Below, one piece after another: positions 25,034 through 35,378 of a DNA stretch of 64,000 nt. This DNA is from Mediterraneibacter glycyrrhizinilyticus (GTDB taxonomy: Bacteria > Bacillota > Clostridia > Lachnospirales > Lachnospiraceae), in NCBI RefSeq assembly GCF_016902345.1, contig NZ_JACJLR010000006.1, positions 62,001 through 126,000 of the forward strand, written 5' to 3'. The notes under the pieces were generated by a model. The model had not been told where the DNA came from. It searched no databases and saw nothing but the letters and a program-made list of their open reading frames with translations. The position numbers and the translations under genes are program-made. Position 1 is the first letter of the stretch, and each line of letters opens with the position of its first letter.

Positions 25034-25993
25034 TTGAATATTAAGAAAAAACTGACATTTTTAGCTGTATTTTCAGCATCAGTAATCGGCACAATGCATG
25101 TAATCAACAGGATTTTTTCTCACATTGCTTCAGCGAACAACTTCCTTGATGAAGACTCCTTTGACTACTATGAATGGAGATTCGGGAAAATAGCATATAG
25201 AAAAAAGGGCAATGGAACTCCTATCTTACTAATCCATAATTTAAACGTCTGTTCTTCCTCTTATGAATGGAATAAAATAATAGATAGAATTTCCAAAACA
25301 AACACTGTATACGCTATAGATCTTTTAGGGTGTGGTTTATCCGATCGTCCGCTGCTTACTTATACAAATTACCTGTATGTGCAGTTACTAACAGACTTTA
25401 TTAAATATGTCATAGGAGAGAAAACCGATGTTATCGTATCAGGACATTCTGCATCATTTACTCTTATGGCATGTGCAAATGATGAAAGTATTATAAATCG
25501 TGTAATAATGGTAAATCCTGACGATATTATAAAACTATCAAAAAACCCCACAAAAAAATCGAATATTATAAAAAATCTGATCTTATCACCCATCCTTGGA
25601 ACCTTCATCTATAATATGAAGGTAAATAAGCGAACAATAAGAGAACAGCTCACTAGATTCTGTTGCAGCCATGACAGTGTAAGAGAAAAAGATATTATAA
25701 TCTGCTTCGAATCATCTCAGAGAGATAAAACACATTCAAAATATCTGTATGCCTGTCAAAGCTCAGGATATACAAATGTAAATATACTGCACTGCCTAAA
25801 AAAACTGAATAACAGTATTTTTATCATTACAGGGAATAAAAATCCTGAAAGTGCACTGATAGCAGCACAGTATCAGAATCATCTTCCATCAATTGAGATC
25901 ACAGGGATAGATCAGACAAAACAGATACCTCATATAGAAAAACCTGATGAATTTATCAGTCAGATATCTATATTTCTTTCAGAAGAAGAATAA
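25034..25993 (+). CDS. membrane-anchored alpha/beta hydrolase
   Basis: 319 residues. One N-terminal membrane segment (LTFLAVFSASVIGTM), then an alpha/beta-hydrolase fold: ILLIHNLNVCSSSYEW (oxyanion loop), YAIDLLGCGLSDRP, nucleophile elbow GHSAS, late acidic region after IFIITGNKN, and a C-terminal PHIEKP carrying the probable catalytic His. Substrate unknown; family members include esterases and peptidases. TTG at 25034 follows AGGTGA by 6 nt and is preferred to the GTG inside that site. It reads away from parA, alone, and ends in a strong terminator. Confidence 0.8.
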   Translation: MNIKKKLTFLAVFSASVIGTMHVINRIFSHIASANNFLDEDSFDYYEWRFGKIAYRKKGNGTPILLIHNLNVCSSSYEWNKIIDRISKTNTVYAIDLLGCGLSDRPLLTYTNYLYVQLLTDFIKYVIGEKTDVIVSGHSASFTLMACANDESIINRVIMVNPDDIIKLSKNPTKKSNIIKNLILSPILGTFIYNMKVNKRTIREQLTRFCCSHDSVREKDIIICFESSQRDKTHSKYLYACQSSGYTNVNILHCLKKLNNSIFIITGNKNPESALIAAQYQNHLPSIEITGIDQTKQIPHIEKPDEFISQISIFLSEEE

Positions 25994-26002
25994 AAAGAAA
26001 AG

Positions 26003-26053
26003 CCGGAATCTTGTTGATACACTACTTCCAAATATGTATCAACAAGATTCCGG
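26003..26053. terminator. bidirectional terminator between the hydrolase and rsmG
   Basis: Perfect 18-bp arms (CCGGAATCTTGTTGATAC and its complement) around a 15-nt loop, lying between convergent genes. It is flanked by CTTTGTT on the right and AAAAGAAAAG on the left, so it can end transcripts from both sides. Confidence 0.9.
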
Positions 26054-26097
26054 TCTTTGTTATTATAATATTCTTCCAACTCAAATAACTATTGAAT

Positions 26098-26817
26098 CTA
26101 CGCTGAAATAAGCGGCTCCTTTGCAGGCAGTCCTGCTTTTCTTGGGTACTTGCCAGGAGTTTTCTTTATCTTATCTATCTTTATCAAAGATCTCCCCATA
26201 TCTGTCCCCGGAAGTTTAAATTTATCAATCTTTGAAATCTTACCTCCGAGTATATCTACTGCATTTTCTGCCTGATGTATCTCATTTTCAGAATATTCAC
26301 CTTTATAAGAGACAAAAGAGCCACTTATCCACACAAACGGCAAAGAATATTCACATAATGTGGATAAGTTTGCCACTGCTCTGGAAACACACAGGTCAAA
26401 CCCTTCTCTGTAAGACTTATTTTTTGCAAGTTCTTCCGCTCTCCCATGAACCGCTGTTATTTTTTTTAGCCCCAATTGACTGATCACTTCATTCAAAAAT
26501 TTTACTCTTTTATTTAAAGAATCCAGAAGAAGTATCTCTGTATCAGGAAATGCGATCTTTAAGGGAATTCCTGGAAATCCTGCTCCTGTTCCCACATCAA
26601 CCATTCTTTTTACGGAATTCATATCAATAACTCTTACGATACTGAGACTGTCAATAAAATGCTTCAAATTCACCTCATCATACTCTGTGATTCCGGTAAG
26701 GTTCATCACTTTATTCCACTCAACGAGTAATTCATAGTATTTATCAAACTGTTCTCTCTGCTCTGAGCTGAGAGTGATTCCCAGCTCCTTTAATCCTTTT
26801 TCAAATTCATTTTCCAT
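26098..26817 (-). CDS. rsmG: 16S rRNA (guanine-N7) methyltransferase
   Basis: 239 residues. RsmG/GidB methylates G527 of 16S rRNA with S-adenosylmethionine. Visible: NLTGITEYDEVNLKHFIDSL, the SAM-binding VDVGTGAGFPGIPLKI, LLDSLNKRVKFLNEV, and CVSRAVANLSTLCEYSLPF. AAGGA precedes the ATG at 26817 by 7 nt. It follows mnmG, the usual order at Firmicute origins. Confidence 0.96.
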   Translation of the reverse strand: MENEFEKGLKELGITLSSEQREQFDKYYELLVEWNKVMNLTGITEYDEVNLKHFIDSLSIVRVIDMNSVKRMVDVGTGAGFPGIPLKIAFPDTEILLLDSLNKRVKFLNEVISQLGLKKITAVHGRAEELAKNKSYREGFDLCVSRAVANLSTLCEYSLPFVWISGSFVSYKGEYSENEIHQAENAVDILGGKISKIDKFKLPGTDMGRSLIKIDKIKKTPGKYPRKAGLPAKEPLISA

Positions 26818-26909
26818 ACACTTTTCCTTCAAAATTCAACTGAACTTTACAGATTTTTTCAGATTCCATCTCTTGCAATTATTACAGCACTGCAGTCATA
26901 TACTCATTT

Positions 26910-28802
26910 CTATCTTGAACTAAGATATACGAGAAGTACCGATATATCAGCCGGTGATACTCCGGATATCCTGGATGCCTGTCCGATCGATACCGGACGG
27001 ATCTGGTTCAGTTTCTGTTTGGCCTCAATCCTCAGACTCTGTATCTCATCGTAATTGATATCCTCAGGTATCTTCTTGTTTTCCAGCTTTTTAAACTGCT
27101 CTACCTGACGCATCTGCCGTTTTATATATCCGTCATATTTGATATTAATATTGACTTGTTCTTTCATACTTATTGGTATATCTGGTCTTTCCTTATCGAT
27201 CTCTTCCAGCTTTTCATAAGATAATTCCGGTCTTCTGATCAGCTCCGCAAGAGTGGTTCCCGAGGAAAGGGGCGTACTCCCAAATGATCGGAGAAGTTCC
27301 TGCACCTGATCCGATGTTCCTATATTGACACGAGACACTCGTGCGGTCTCCTCTTCTATCATTTTCTCTTTTTCAAGAAGATTCTGATACCTCTCTTCAT
27401 CGATCAGCCCAACCTCATAACCGATCTTTGTAAGTCTCAGATCTGCATTATCCTGGCGCAGAAGGAGCCTGTATTCTGCTCTGGATGTCATCATCCGATA
27501 TGGTTCATGACTCTCTTTTGTAACAAGGTCGTCGATCAGAACCCCTATATATCCCTGAGAGCGGTCCAGGACGACGCCTTCCTTTCCCTGGAGCTTCCTT
27601 GCAGCGTTGATTCCTGCCATAAGCCCCTGTGCCGCCGCTTCCTCATAACCGGAACTTCCATTGAACTGTCCTCCGCTGAAAAGCCCTTCTACATTTTTAA
27701 ATTCCAGGGTATTCTTCAGCTGTCTTGCGTCAATGCAGTCATACTCGATGGCATACGCATTTCTGACGATCTTTGCATGTTCCAGCCCGGGTACGCTTCT
27801 GTACATTGCATACTGTACATCTTCCGGCAGAGAACTGGACATTCCTCCCACATACATCTCTGTCGTGTGTTTTCCCTCCGGCTCAATAAATACCTGATGC
27901 CTGTCTTTATCCGGGAATTTTACCACTTTATCTTCTATAGACGGACAGTATCTCGGCCCTGTCCCCTCGATCGCACCGGAAAACAGAGGCGATCTGTCAA
28001 GATTGCTTCGGATGATATCATGGGTCTCCTTATTTGTATAAGTCAGCCAGCAGGATACCTGGTCGATCTGGACCGACTCGGGATCTGTCGTAAAGGAAAA
28101 GGGAACGACTCTCTCATCGCCCTTCTGCTCCTCCATTTTACTGAAATCAATGGAGTTTCGGTCGATCCGCGCCGGGGTACCTGTCTTAAAGCGGTACATC
28201 CTTATTCCCAGAGCTTTCAGGCTGTCCGTCAGATAATTCGCACTCTGAAGCCCGTTGGGTCCGGTATAAGTGCTCACATCCCCGTAAATGCACCTCGCCT
28301 TAAGGTAAGTTCCTGTGCATAGAATAACAGCCCTGCACCTGTACTCTGCTCCGGAATAGGTCCTCACACCGGTAACTTTTCCATTCTCTGCGAGTATATC
28401 TGTCACTTCCATCTGCCGTATATCAAGGTTTTCCTGGTCCTCAAGCACCTGCCTCATCGCCCTGCTGTAATCTGCCTTATCTGCCTGAGCGCGCAGAGAG
28501 TGAACGGCCGGTCCCTTGGAACTGTTCAGCATCTTGGACTGGATAAAGGTCCGGTCGATCACATTTCCCATCTCTCCTCCCAGCGCGTCCACTTCCCGCA
28601 CCAGGTGCCCTTTTGAGCTGCCTCCGATATTCGGGTTGCAGGGCATCAGGGCAATGCTGTCCACACTGACTGTAAATACCACGGTCCGAAAGCCCAGCCG
28701 CGCTGTTGCAAGAGCGGCCTCACATCCGGCATGTCCCGCCCCGACCACTGCCACGTCATATTCATCTTTATTTTCCCATACAGAATTTGCTGAATATTTC
28801 AT
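26910..28802 (-). CDS. mnmG: tRNA-U34 modification enzyme, FAD subunit
   Basis: 630 residues, normal length. MnmG (GidA) works with MnmE to install carboxymethylaminomethyl groups on wobble uridine 34 of tRNAs. Visible: the FAD-binding [19 protein letters not shown], the [19 protein letters not shown] block with conserved residues, [14 protein letters not shown], and [20 protein letters not shown]. The start overlaps the mnmE end by 35 bp, indicating translational coupling in one operon. Confidence 0.97.
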   Translation of the reverse strand: MKYSANSVWENKDEYDVAVVGAGHAGCEAALATARLGFRTVVFTVSVDSIALMPCNPNIGGSSKGHLVREVDALGGEMGNVIDRTFIQSKMLNSSKGPAVHSLRAQADKADYSRAMRQVLEDQENLDIRQMEVTDILAENGKVTGVRTYSGAEYRCRAVILCTGTYLKARCIYGDVSTYTGPNGLQSANYLTDSLKALGIRMYRFKTGTPARIDRNSIDFSKMEEQKGDERVVPFSFTTDPESVQIDQVSCWLTYTNKETHDIIRSNLDRSPLFSGAIEGTGPRYCPSIEDKVVKFPDKDRHQVFIEPEGKHTTEMYVGGMSSSLPEDVQYAMYRSVPGLEHAKIVRNAYAIEYDCIDARQLKNTLEFKNVEGLFSGGQFNGSSGYEEAAAQGLMAGINAARKLQGKEGVVLDRSQGYIGVLIDDLVTKESHEPYRMMTSRAEYRLLLRQDNADLRLTKIGYEVGLIDEERYQNLLEKEKMIEEETARVSRVNIGTSDQVQELLRSFGSTPLSSGTTLAELIRRPELSYEKLEEIDKERPDIPISMKEQVNINIKYDGYIKRQMRQVEQFKKLENKKIPEDINYDEIQSLRIEAKQKLNQIRPVSIGQASRISGVSPADISVLLVYLSSR

Positions 28803-30171
28803 TTATCAAATCTTCTCCCATCGATTCTCCGGTTATATTTCCGAGTGATTCATAGGCATCCATAAGATCTATGGAATAAAAGTCCTCCGGCATGCCCGCA
28901 TCAATACTTTCAACAACTTTCCCCATACTTTCTGCCGCATCCTGCAGAGCACTTTTCTGCCTTGCGTTCGTGATATAGATTTCATCATTAAAGGAAATCT
29001 CTCCTTTGATGAACATTCGTTTTACTGTCTCTTCAAATTCACTGATCCCACTCTCATCTCTCGCAGATATGACAAGTATCGGAACATCGTCCACATTCTT
29101 TCCATTCCGAAGAGCTGTCTCTCTCATCTTTTCTCTCATCACATCTTCCGTGACGATCATGTCCAGATCAGATTTGTTAAGGAGTATGATCGTCCTTTTA
29201 TCGCAGATCAGATCCATGATCTTCTCATCATTTTCGTCAAGATTTCTCGAGGAATCAACCACATAGATAACAAGGTCCGCATTCCGGGCATAATCCTTTG
29301 CACGGTCAACTCCCATCTTCTCTATGATGTCCTCTGTATTCCTGATCCCGGCGGTATCTATGACGTTCAGGTTCAGTCCCTGAAGGCGTATTTCTTCCTC
29401 CAGCACATCCCTCGTCGTTCCTTCGATCTCTGTCACGATTGCTCTCTCATACCCTGTCAGCACATTTAAAAGGGAGGATTTCCCGGCATTCGGCTTACCG
29501 ACAATGACGGTCTGGATCCCTTCCTTCATGATCTTCCCGGTATCTGCTGAGGCGATCAGCTTATTAATCTCTTCCATGATTTCTTCTGCTTCTGTCCTCA
29601 GCTTCTCACCGTATCCGTCCAGACTGATATGTTCCGGATCATCAAGGGCTGATTCTATAAAAGCCGTATGATAGATTATCCTGTCCCTGATACCTGATAT
29701 TTTATTTTTCAGGTTTCCTTTCAATTGATTCATTGAACTCTGAAGGGCATAGTCGCTCTGGGAACTGATCAGATCCATCACTGCCTCAGACTGTGACAGG
29801 TCCATCTTCCCGTTAAGAAAAGCTCTCTTGGTAAATTCCCCGGGTTCTGCAGGCCTGGCTCCGTTTTTCAGAACTGTCTCGAGAACTCTTCTGACTACAA
29901 ATGTTCCGCCGTGGCAGTTGATTTCAACCGTGTCCTCCCCGGTAAATGTGCGGGGTGCTCTCATCACCATGACCAGGACTTCATCTAAAACCTCGTCTCC
30001 ATCCTGTATATGCCCGTAATGGATCGTATGGCCTGGGACCTCGCTTAGTTTTCTTTTTCCTTTATAGATTCTGTCAGCGGTCCTTAATGCTCCGCTTCCG
30101 CTGATCCTTACTATCCCTATCCCGGAATTTGTCATTCCTGTAGATATTGCCGCGATCGTATCTTTTTTCAT
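28768..30171 (-). CDS. mnmE: tRNA modification GTPase
   Basis: 467 residues from the ATG at 30171, which directly precedes the conserved [19 protein letters not shown] start; the longer frame is unsupported. Then the folate-binding N-domain, helical domain, and an inserted G-domain: [12 protein letters not shown] (G1), [11 protein letters not shown] (G2), DTAGIR (G3), NKSDLD (G4). The C-terminal FCMGK supplies the essential Cys. It partners MnmG in tRNA U34 modification. A clean terminator separates it from jag. Confidence 0.97.
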   Translation of the reverse strand: MKKDTIAAISTGMTNSGIGIVRISGSGALRTADRIYKGKRKLSEVPGHTIHYGHIQDGDEVLDEVLVMVMRAPRTFTGEDTVEINCHGGTFVVRRVLETVLKNGARPAEPGEFTKRAFLNGKMDLSQSEAVMDLISSQSDYALQSSMNQLKGNLKNKISGIRDRIIYHTAFIESALDDPEHISLDGYGEKLRTEAEEIMEEINKLIASADTGKIMKEGIQTVIVGKPNAGKSSLLNVLTGYERAIVTEIEGTTRDVLEEEIRLQGLNLNVIDTAGIRNTEDIIEKMGVDRAKDYARNADLVIYVVDSSRNLDENDEKIMDLICDKRTIILLNKSDLDMIVTEDVMREKMRETALRNGKNVDDVPILVISARDESGISEFEETVKRMFIKGEISFNDEIYITNARQKSALQDAAESMGKVVESIDAGMPEDFYSIDLMDAYESLGNITGESMGEDLINEIFSKFCMGK

Positions 30172-30194
30172 GTTCTGTACAACCTTTCGCTGTT

Positions 30195-30251
30195 TCAAAA
30201 AAGGACGTTTCACATCTTCACGAAAGTATCCGTGAAGCGTAAACGTCCTTT
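30195..30251 (-). terminator. Rho-independent terminator after jag
   Basis: AAAGGACGTTT/AAACGTCCTTT outer stem with inner TTCACG/CGTGAA; on the minus strand TTTTTT follows. It ends the rpmH-to-jag operon 28 bp after the jag stop, while mnmE starts just beyond. Confidence 0.9.
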
Positions 30252-30278
30252 CGCTTCAAAAACAATCCGTTTTCTTAC

Positions 30279-31106
30279 TTATCTTTTTAATGTGACAACA
30301 ACTTTTCTGTAAGGCTCCTCACCTTCGCTGTGAGTTGTCACATATGGATCCGACTGAAGGGAAGAATGGATGATCCTTCTCTCATATGGATTCATCGGCT
30401 CAAGAGCAACCGGTCTTCTCGTTCTCTTGACTTTATGCGCGATATTCTTTGCAAGATGTCTCAGAGTCTCTTCTCTTCTTGCACGGTAATTTTCTGTATC
30501 AAGCTTGACTCTGACATATCCATCCTGGTGCTTGTTCGCCACTCGGTTTGCAAGATACTGAAGTGCATCGAGAGTCTGACCTCTCTTTCCGATGAGGATA
30601 CCCATATGGTCACCGCTCATATTGACGCTGAGAGCTCCGTCGCTGTCGATCTCTGACTGAATCTCCACTTCCATGTTCATCGCCTTCAGAGTATTTTTAA
30701 GGAATTCCTCAACAGCCTGTACCGTCACATCCTGAACCTCTGCGAGAACAGTCTCCTCTCTCTTCGGCTCCTCCGGTTCTGCCTCTTCTTTTGTCTCTCT
30801 GACTTCTTTTCTAGGCTTTCTCTCAGGCTTTTCTTTTTTCTTATGAACAGGAGCTTCCTTCTTTGTCTCCTTGATCTCCGGCTTCTCCGGTTTTGTAAAT
30901 ATTTCCTCCGGTTCCGGCTCAGGTTCGGGTTCTGGCTTTCTTCTCGCCTCAATCACAGCCTGCTTCATTCCTATGCCCAGAAATCCCGGACTTCCCTTTT
31001 CGATCACTTCATATTCCAGTCTGTCGCTTGTGACACCGAGCTGGATCAACGCTTCTGTGATCGCATCATCAACTGTTTTTGCTGATACCCTGATACTACC
31101 GTTCAT
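30279..31106 (-). CDS. jag: RNA-binding protein Jag (KhpB/EloR)
   Basis: 275 residues from the ATG at 31106 (AAGGA-like site, followed by GSIRVSAKTVDDAI). Jag_N domain with GSPGFLGIGMKQA, then a ~90-residue Glu/Lys/Pro-rich linker, then a KH domain (HMGILIGKRGQTLDALQYL) and an R3H domain (RRPVALEPMNPYERRIIH). It binds RNA with KhpA and is tied to cell elongation and envelope control. It sits in the usual place after yidC. Confidence 0.95.
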   Translation of the reverse strand: MNGSIRVSAKTVDDAITEALIQLGVTSDRLEYEVIEKGSPGFLGIGMKQAVIEARRKPEPEPEPEPEEIFTKPEKPEIKETKKEAPVHKKKEKPERKPRKEVRETKEEAEPEEPKREETVLAEVQDVTVQAVEEFLKNTLKAMNMEVEIQSEIDSDGALSVNMSGDHMGILIGKRGQTLDALQYLANRVANKHQDGYVRVKLDTENYRARREETLRHLAKNIAHKVKRTRRPVALEPMNPYERRIIHSSLQSDPYVTTHSEGEEPYRKVVVTLKR

Positions 31107-31165
31107 CTCGATTCCTTCCTTTCTCATACACGGATGTGGCAAACACATCCGCGATCGGACGACAA

Positions 31166-32506
31166 CTATTTTTTCTTTCTGCTGTTTTTCTTCTTACCGG
31201 ATTCTGTCTCTTCTGTCTTTTCCTCAGGCAGCTGGGTTACCTGACCGCTGTTGTACCTGCTGACCATATTTGCCTTTGCAGTGAGGCTTCCGGGTTTTGC
31301 ATTCTGAGATATCTGGCGTGCTTTATTGATCTTCTCTTCTCTCTCAGAATCCGAGATCGCTGATTTCTTTGATGTTCCTACGCTTCTTGCATTCGTAGTT
31401 GCCATCTTATTGATCTCTTTTGCAGACGTTCCTTTCTTCTCGCGTTTCTTCGCAGCCTTCTTCTGATTCTCCGCAATAATGTCTTCCACAGACTTTTTGC
31501 TCAGATATTTATTGACTGCAAGCTGCTGTACACATCTTACAAGAGCACTGGTAGCCCAGTAAAGACCAAGACCTGCAGGAAGTGTGAAACCGAACACAAC
31601 TGAGATCAACGGCATCGTGTAAGTCATAGTCTTCATGGAATTCATCATCGGATTATCTTTATCATTTGATGATGCAGCCTGAGGCTGAAGTTTTACACTG
31701 ATGAACTGTGTGAGGCCTGCCATTACAGGAATGATGATCGCCAGAATGATTCCTGTGACAGATCCGTTATGAAATGCCTGCGTCAGCATCGTAAGAGGCT
31801 GCTCACCGATATTTATCCCAAGGAAACTGTTCAGATCTGTTACCCTTGCCATTGTAGTCTGGGCAATGTCTGTGATCCCCGGCATCTGCTCAAGAAGAGT
31901 TCCCCATGTCGCATCCTGGAACTTGTAAAGCACATTTACAAGTGTACTTGGCTGCGAATAGTCATACGCACTTGCGCTCATCAGTACGGGGCTCGCCTCC
32001 CCTATCTTCTCCATGATACTCTGGAATCCGTCGGTTGCCATGATCTGCTCAACCACCGGCATATATACGTCCCGGACTCCCCGGACATAATTGGGAATAT
32101 TCTGGATCACGGGATACAGAGCAAAAAGGATCGGCATCTGGATCAGAAGCGGAAGACATCCGCTCGACATGCTCGTCCCATATTTGTCATAGACGATCTG
32201 CATCTCCTCCTGCTGTTTCATCATGGATGCCTGATCTTTTTTTCCCTCGTATTTTTTCTGTATTTTCTGAAGCTCTGGCTGCATTACAGCCGACATCTTG
32301 GAAAATTTCTGCTGCTTGATCGTCAGCGGAATCATGAATGTATAAACAATGACAGTAAATATAATGATACAGATTCCGATATTTTCTATACCTATAGAAC
32401 TCAGTACATTATATATTCCGTTCATTACCTGACCGAGAAGCCAGGCGATCTGCTTTATGATCGGCCATTCACCATAGCCTGAAGCTAATAGTCCGTACAC
32501 TTCCAT
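31166..32506 (-). CDS. yidC: membrane protein insertase YidC/OxaA (SpoIIIJ-like)
   Basis: 446 residues. Membrane insertase for small or single-span proteins. Features: an N-terminal helix without a lipobox, IIIFTVIVYTFMIPLTIKQ with the positively charged hairpin, a coiled-coil cytoplasmic loop (MQPELQKIQKKYEGKK), SSGCLPLLIQMPILFALY, then three further helices, and a Lys-rich C-terminal tail that may touch ribosomes. It is longer than typical SpoIIIJ (~260-280 aa) because of an expanded external loop (~140-220) and the tail, as seen in Clostridia. Confidence 0.95.
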   Translation of the reverse strand: MEVYGLLASGYGEWPIIKQIAWLLGQVMNGIYNVLSSIGIENIGICIIIFTVIVYTFMIPLTIKQQKFSKMSAVMQPELQKIQKKYEGKKDQASMMKQQEEMQIVYDKYGTSMSSGCLPLLIQMPILFALYPVIQNIPNYVRGVRDVYMPVVEQIMATDGFQSIMEKIGEASPVLMSASAYDYSQPSTLVNVLYKFQDATWGTLLEQMPGITDIAQTTMARVTDLNSFLGINIGEQPLTMLTQAFHNGSVTGIILAIIIPVMAGLTQFISVKLQPQAASSNDKDNPMMNSMKTMTYTMPLISVVFGFTLPAGLGLYWATSALVRCVQQLAVNKYLSKKSVEDIIAENQKKAAKKREKKGTSAKEINKMATTNARSVGTSKKSAISDSEREEKINKARQISQNAKPGSLTAKANMVSRYNSGQVTQLPEEKTEETESGKKKNSRKKK

Positions 32507-32518
32507 TACTCATCCTCC

Positions 32519-32731
32519 TTAGGGTACCGGATCATACCCTCCTTTTGAAAACGGATTGCATCGCAGTATTCTCCAGACGGTGAGAGCGCCGCCTTTTAAA
32601 GCACCGTACTTTTCTATCGCTTCAATTCCATACTGTGAACATGTGGGATAATACTTGCATGTGCTGTAGCCTTTCATTCCGGACAAATACTTTCTGTAGA
32701 ATCGGATCATGAAAATTAAAATCCTCTTCAT
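32519..32731 (-). CDS. yidD: membrane protein insertion efficiency factor
   Basis: 70 residues: [15 protein letters not shown], then [19 protein letters not shown] and GGYDPVP, the invariant YidD layout. It assists YidC. AAGGAAG precedes the ATG at 32731 by 8 nt, and it lies between rnpA and yidC. Confidence 0.95.
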   Translation of the reverse strand: MKRILIFMIRFYRKYLSGMKGYSTCKYYPTCSQYGIEAIEKYGALKGGALTVWRILRCNPFSKGGYDPVP

Positions 32732-32749
32732 CTGCACCGCTTCCTTTTA

Positions 32750-33109
32750 TTATATATCTGCAGCTGCATTCTTCGCAGCCACAATATTATGAAGCTTTCC
32801 GAGGTGGAGCAGTGCGCTCTCAATACTACGATAATCTCTGCCCCGCGCACTAGTTCTCACAATTACAACAATATCAAATCCACACCGGAAATTCTCTTCT
32901 GACAGTCTGTAACTCTCTCTGATCAGTCTTGTAAGACGATGTCTTACAACACTGTTTCCAACCTTTCTGCTCACCGATATCCCCAGCCTGTTCTTGTCAA
33001 GACCATTTGGATATACATACATGACCAGAATACTGTTTGCAAAGGACTTTCCTTTTCTGTAAACAATCTGAAAATCTTTATTCTTTTTTAAAGATTCTGA
33101 AAATTTCAT
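32750..33109 (-). CDS. rnpA: ribonuclease P protein component
   Basis: 119 residues. It supports RNase P RNA in trimming tRNA 5' leaders. Visible: FQIVYRKGKSFANSILVMY, the RNR-type motif in LGISVSRKVGNSVVRHRLTRLIRE, and DIVVIVRTSARG. CGGAG is close before the ATG at 33109. It sits between rpmH and yidD in the standard order. Confidence 0.96.
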   Translation of the reverse strand: MKFSESLKKNKDFQIVYRKGKSFANSILVMYVYPNGLDKNRLGISVSRKVGNSVVRHRLTRLIRESYRLSEENFRCGFDIVVIVRTSARGRDYRSIESALLHLGKLHNIVAAKNAAADI

Positions 33110-33203
33110 CAATAACTCCGATTAACTGTGAAGCGTTTATCAAAAAACCGCTTCTTGGGTTCTGCGTTCAGATTATAGAAGAAAAGGCCACATAGATGCG
33201 GCC

Positions 33204-33338
33204 TTAAGCTGATAACTGTTTTCTTCCTTTTGCTCTTCTGGCAGCCAATACTTTTCTTCCGCCTGGTGTGCTCATTCTTGCTCTGAATCCGTGAACTTTT
33301 GATCTGGATCTCTTCTTCGGCTGAAATGTCATCTTCAT
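33204..33338 (-). CDS. rpmH: 50S ribosomal protein L34
   Basis: 44 residues, [20 protein letters not shown] through to GRKQLSA, the universal L34 sequence. GGAGGTG precedes the ATG by about 8 nt. It is the first gene of the leftward rpmH-rnpA-yidD-yidC-jag group leading away from the origin. Confidence 0.98.
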   Translation of the reverse strand: MKMTFQPKKRSRSKVHGFRARMSTPGGRKVLAARRAKGRKQLSA

Positions 33339-33512
33339 CTTACATACACCTCCCTTTGACTGCTATACTTTATAAATTAAAGTATTCACAATAATTAACA
33401 ATTTTTTTCAGTATCTTATCCCAAAAAGACACTGCTCTTAATTATAGTTAAAAAACCGCCATAAGTCAAGCAAAATCGCGGGTTTCCGGTAAATTTGAAG
33501 TAACAGTTCAGC

Positions 33513-33671
33513 CATAATGCAGGACGATACTGATTTATACCGGCATAAGGCTCATCATTCCCCTGCATTATGAGCGGAGCGCCCGCACTCAGACGGCTTT
33601 TCCACAGTCTTTTCTTTATTTTTCCCACCTCAAATGGCATTTAACCTCTTTTGAGAGACTGAATGCCATTT
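33513..33671. repeat. two inverted repeats between rpmH and the DnaA boxes
   Basis: CATAATGCAGG (33513-33523) pairs with CCTGCATTATG (33562-33572), and a competing GCTCAT/ATGAGC pair overlaps the right arm. A second repeat, AAATGGCATT/AATGCCATTT (33632-33641 and 33662-33671), encloses CTCTTTTGAGAG. These could be a small RNA, alternative terminators or origin structure. Confidence 0.5.
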
Positions 33672-33672
33672 A

Positions 33673-33886
33673 TGTGGATAACTAAGAAATATAAAAAAGT
33701 CCGTATTTATGCTGGATAGACCAGCTTATCCTCTCGTTTTTTTTAAGTTATCCACAAGTTATCCACATTTGTTGATAACTTGTGGATAACTTATGTATAA
33801 GTGGAAAAAATTATGTAGATAAAATTATTTTTCGACCTCAATCATCGAAAATACGCATGTTAAAAGTGTTAATAAAGTTATACACA
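33673..33886. other. oriC: origin of replication oriC, left DnaA-box cluster
   Basis: DnaA boxes TTATNCACA in either direction at 33673 (reverse), 33748, 33759, 33781 (reverse) and 33878, plus a one-mismatch TGTTGATAA at 33770. The three central boxes lie within 42 bp. AT-rich DNA surrounds them, and dnaA begins ~110 bp to the right. Gene directions diverge here, as expected at an origin. Confidence 0.92.
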
Positions 33887-33897
33887 CGCATTTTTCA

Positions 33898-33926
33898 TTG
33901 CTTATAGCATCTTTTTGATGTAAAAT
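33898..33926 (+). promoter_or_regulatory. putative dnaA promoter
   Basis: TTGCTT, 17-bp spacer, TAAAAT, 67 bp before the dnaA ATG. The DnaA box at 33878 lies just upstream, so autoregulation is likely. Confidence 0.6.
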
Positions 33927-33993
33927 GTAATGGAGAGAGTCTGCATTTTTGCAGCATCTCTCTATTCTATTGAAGGATTAGGAGTTACTTTAG

Positions 33994-35364
33994 ATGAACA
34001 TTGTAGAACAAAACTGGGACCAGATACTAAATAAGATGAAGCTGGAATACTGCTCATCGAATATTTCCTATAATACATGGATCGCGCCCCTGACCGTTTA
34101 CGAAGTCAGGGATAATACTGTGTATATCCTTGTAAAACTCAGGGCAAGCCTTGAACATATTGAAGAAAAATATCTGCTTCCTTTCAAAGTCTGCATTGCT
34201 GAAGTAACAGGGGTTGAGTATGAGGTCGCTTTTGTCACAGACAATGAGACTGTCATCCAGGAAAAAAAGGAGAGCACAGTAAAAAGAAACCGTGCCAATG
34301 CGATCTATGAACAGGCAAACCTCAATCCCAAATATACATTTGATACGTTCGTGGTCGGCAGCAATAACAATTTCGCCCATGCCGCATCCCTTGCCGTTGC
34401 GGAATCCCCGGGCGAAATCTACAATCCTCTTTTTATCTACGGAGGCGTTGGACTTGGGAAAACCCATCTTATGCATTCCATCGCCCACTTCATACTTGAG
34501 AACGATCCTTCAAAAAAAGTCCTCTATGTTACCAGCGAGGCTTTTACCAACGAACTGATCGATGCTCTTAAAGTAGGTAAGAACGGAAATGAACTTGCGA
34601 TGACCACCTTCCGTGAGAAGTACAGAAACAACGACGTACTCCTGATCGATGATATTCAATTTATTATAGGTAAAGAAAGTACGCAGGAAGAATTCTTCCA
34701 CACCTTCAATCATCTTCATGTATCGGGGAAACAGATCATCATCTCCAGTGATAAGCCGCCGAAAGACATTGAAACTCTCGAGGCCAGGCTGCGCACCAGA
34801 TTCGAGTGGGGACTGATCGCGGATATCTCTGCTCCGAACTATGAGACAAGGATGGCTATCCTCCGCAAGAAGGAAGAACTGGACGGACTGGAGCGCTATC
34901 ATATTCCGGATGATGTTATGCAGTATATCGCCAACAATATCAAGTCCAACATCCGTGAGCTTGAGGGATCTCTGAACAAGCTGATCGCACTTTCCAACCT
35001 GGAAAACAAGCCCATTGATATTCCCCTTGCCGCTGAGGCGTTAAAGGATATGATCTCTCCTGACAATAACCGGGTGATCACACCGGAACTGATCATGGAT
35101 GTAGTTTCCGAGCACTTTAATGTCCCGGTGTCTGAACTGAAAGGAAAGAAAAGGAATGCCGAGATCGTACTGCCCCGCCAGATCGTCATGTATCTGTGCC
35201 GAAATATGACTGATACGCCGCTGAAATCCATCGGCGCCCTTCTTGGCGGTAAAGATCACGCTTCCATCAGCCATGGAGTCAAGAAGATTGAGAATGACCT
35301 TAAGACCGATGAGGCTCTTAACAATACTGTAAACATCATAAAAAAGAAAATTAACCCTGTGTAA
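33994..35364 (+). CDS. dnaA: chromosomal replication initiator DnaA
   Basis: 456 residues. Domain I at residues 1-80 (WDQILNKMKLEYCSSNISYNTW), a short domain II, the AAA+ domain with GGVGLGKTHLMHSIAH (Walker A) and LLIDDIQFI (Walker B), and domain IV with GKDHASISHGVKKI, the box-recognition HTH. It binds the flanking boxes and opens oriC. AGGATTAGGAG precedes the ATG. It is the first gene of the rightward dnaA-dnaN-yaaA-recF-gyrB-gyrA series. Confidence 0.98.
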   Translation: MNIVEQNWDQILNKMKLEYCSSNISYNTWIAPLTVYEVRDNTVYILVKLRASLEHIEEKYLLPFKVCIAEVTGVEYEVAFVTDNETVIQEKKESTVKRNRANAIYEQANLNPKYTFDTFVVGSNNNFAHAASLAVAESPGEIYNPLFIYGGVGLGKTHLMHSIAHFILENDPSKKVLYVTSEAFTNELIDALKVGKNGNELAMTTFREKYRNNDVLLIDDIQFIIGKESTQEEFFHTFNHLHVSGKQIIISSDKPPKDIETLEARLRTRFEWGLIADISAPNYETRMAILRKKEELDGLERYHIPDDVMQYIANNIKSNIRELEGSLNKLIALSNLENKPIDIPLAAEALKDMISPDNNRVITPELIMDVVSEHFNVPVSELKGKKRNAEIVLPRQIVMYLCRNMTDTPLKSIGALLGGKDHASISHGVKKIENDLKTDEALNNTVNIIKKKINPV

Positions 35365-35378
35365 AACTTTTAAGATCA

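Noticed and set aside
29006-29266. Plus-strand frame opposite mnmE
   Set aside because: Shadow of the GTPase domain; Ser/Leu-rich antisense without gene signals.
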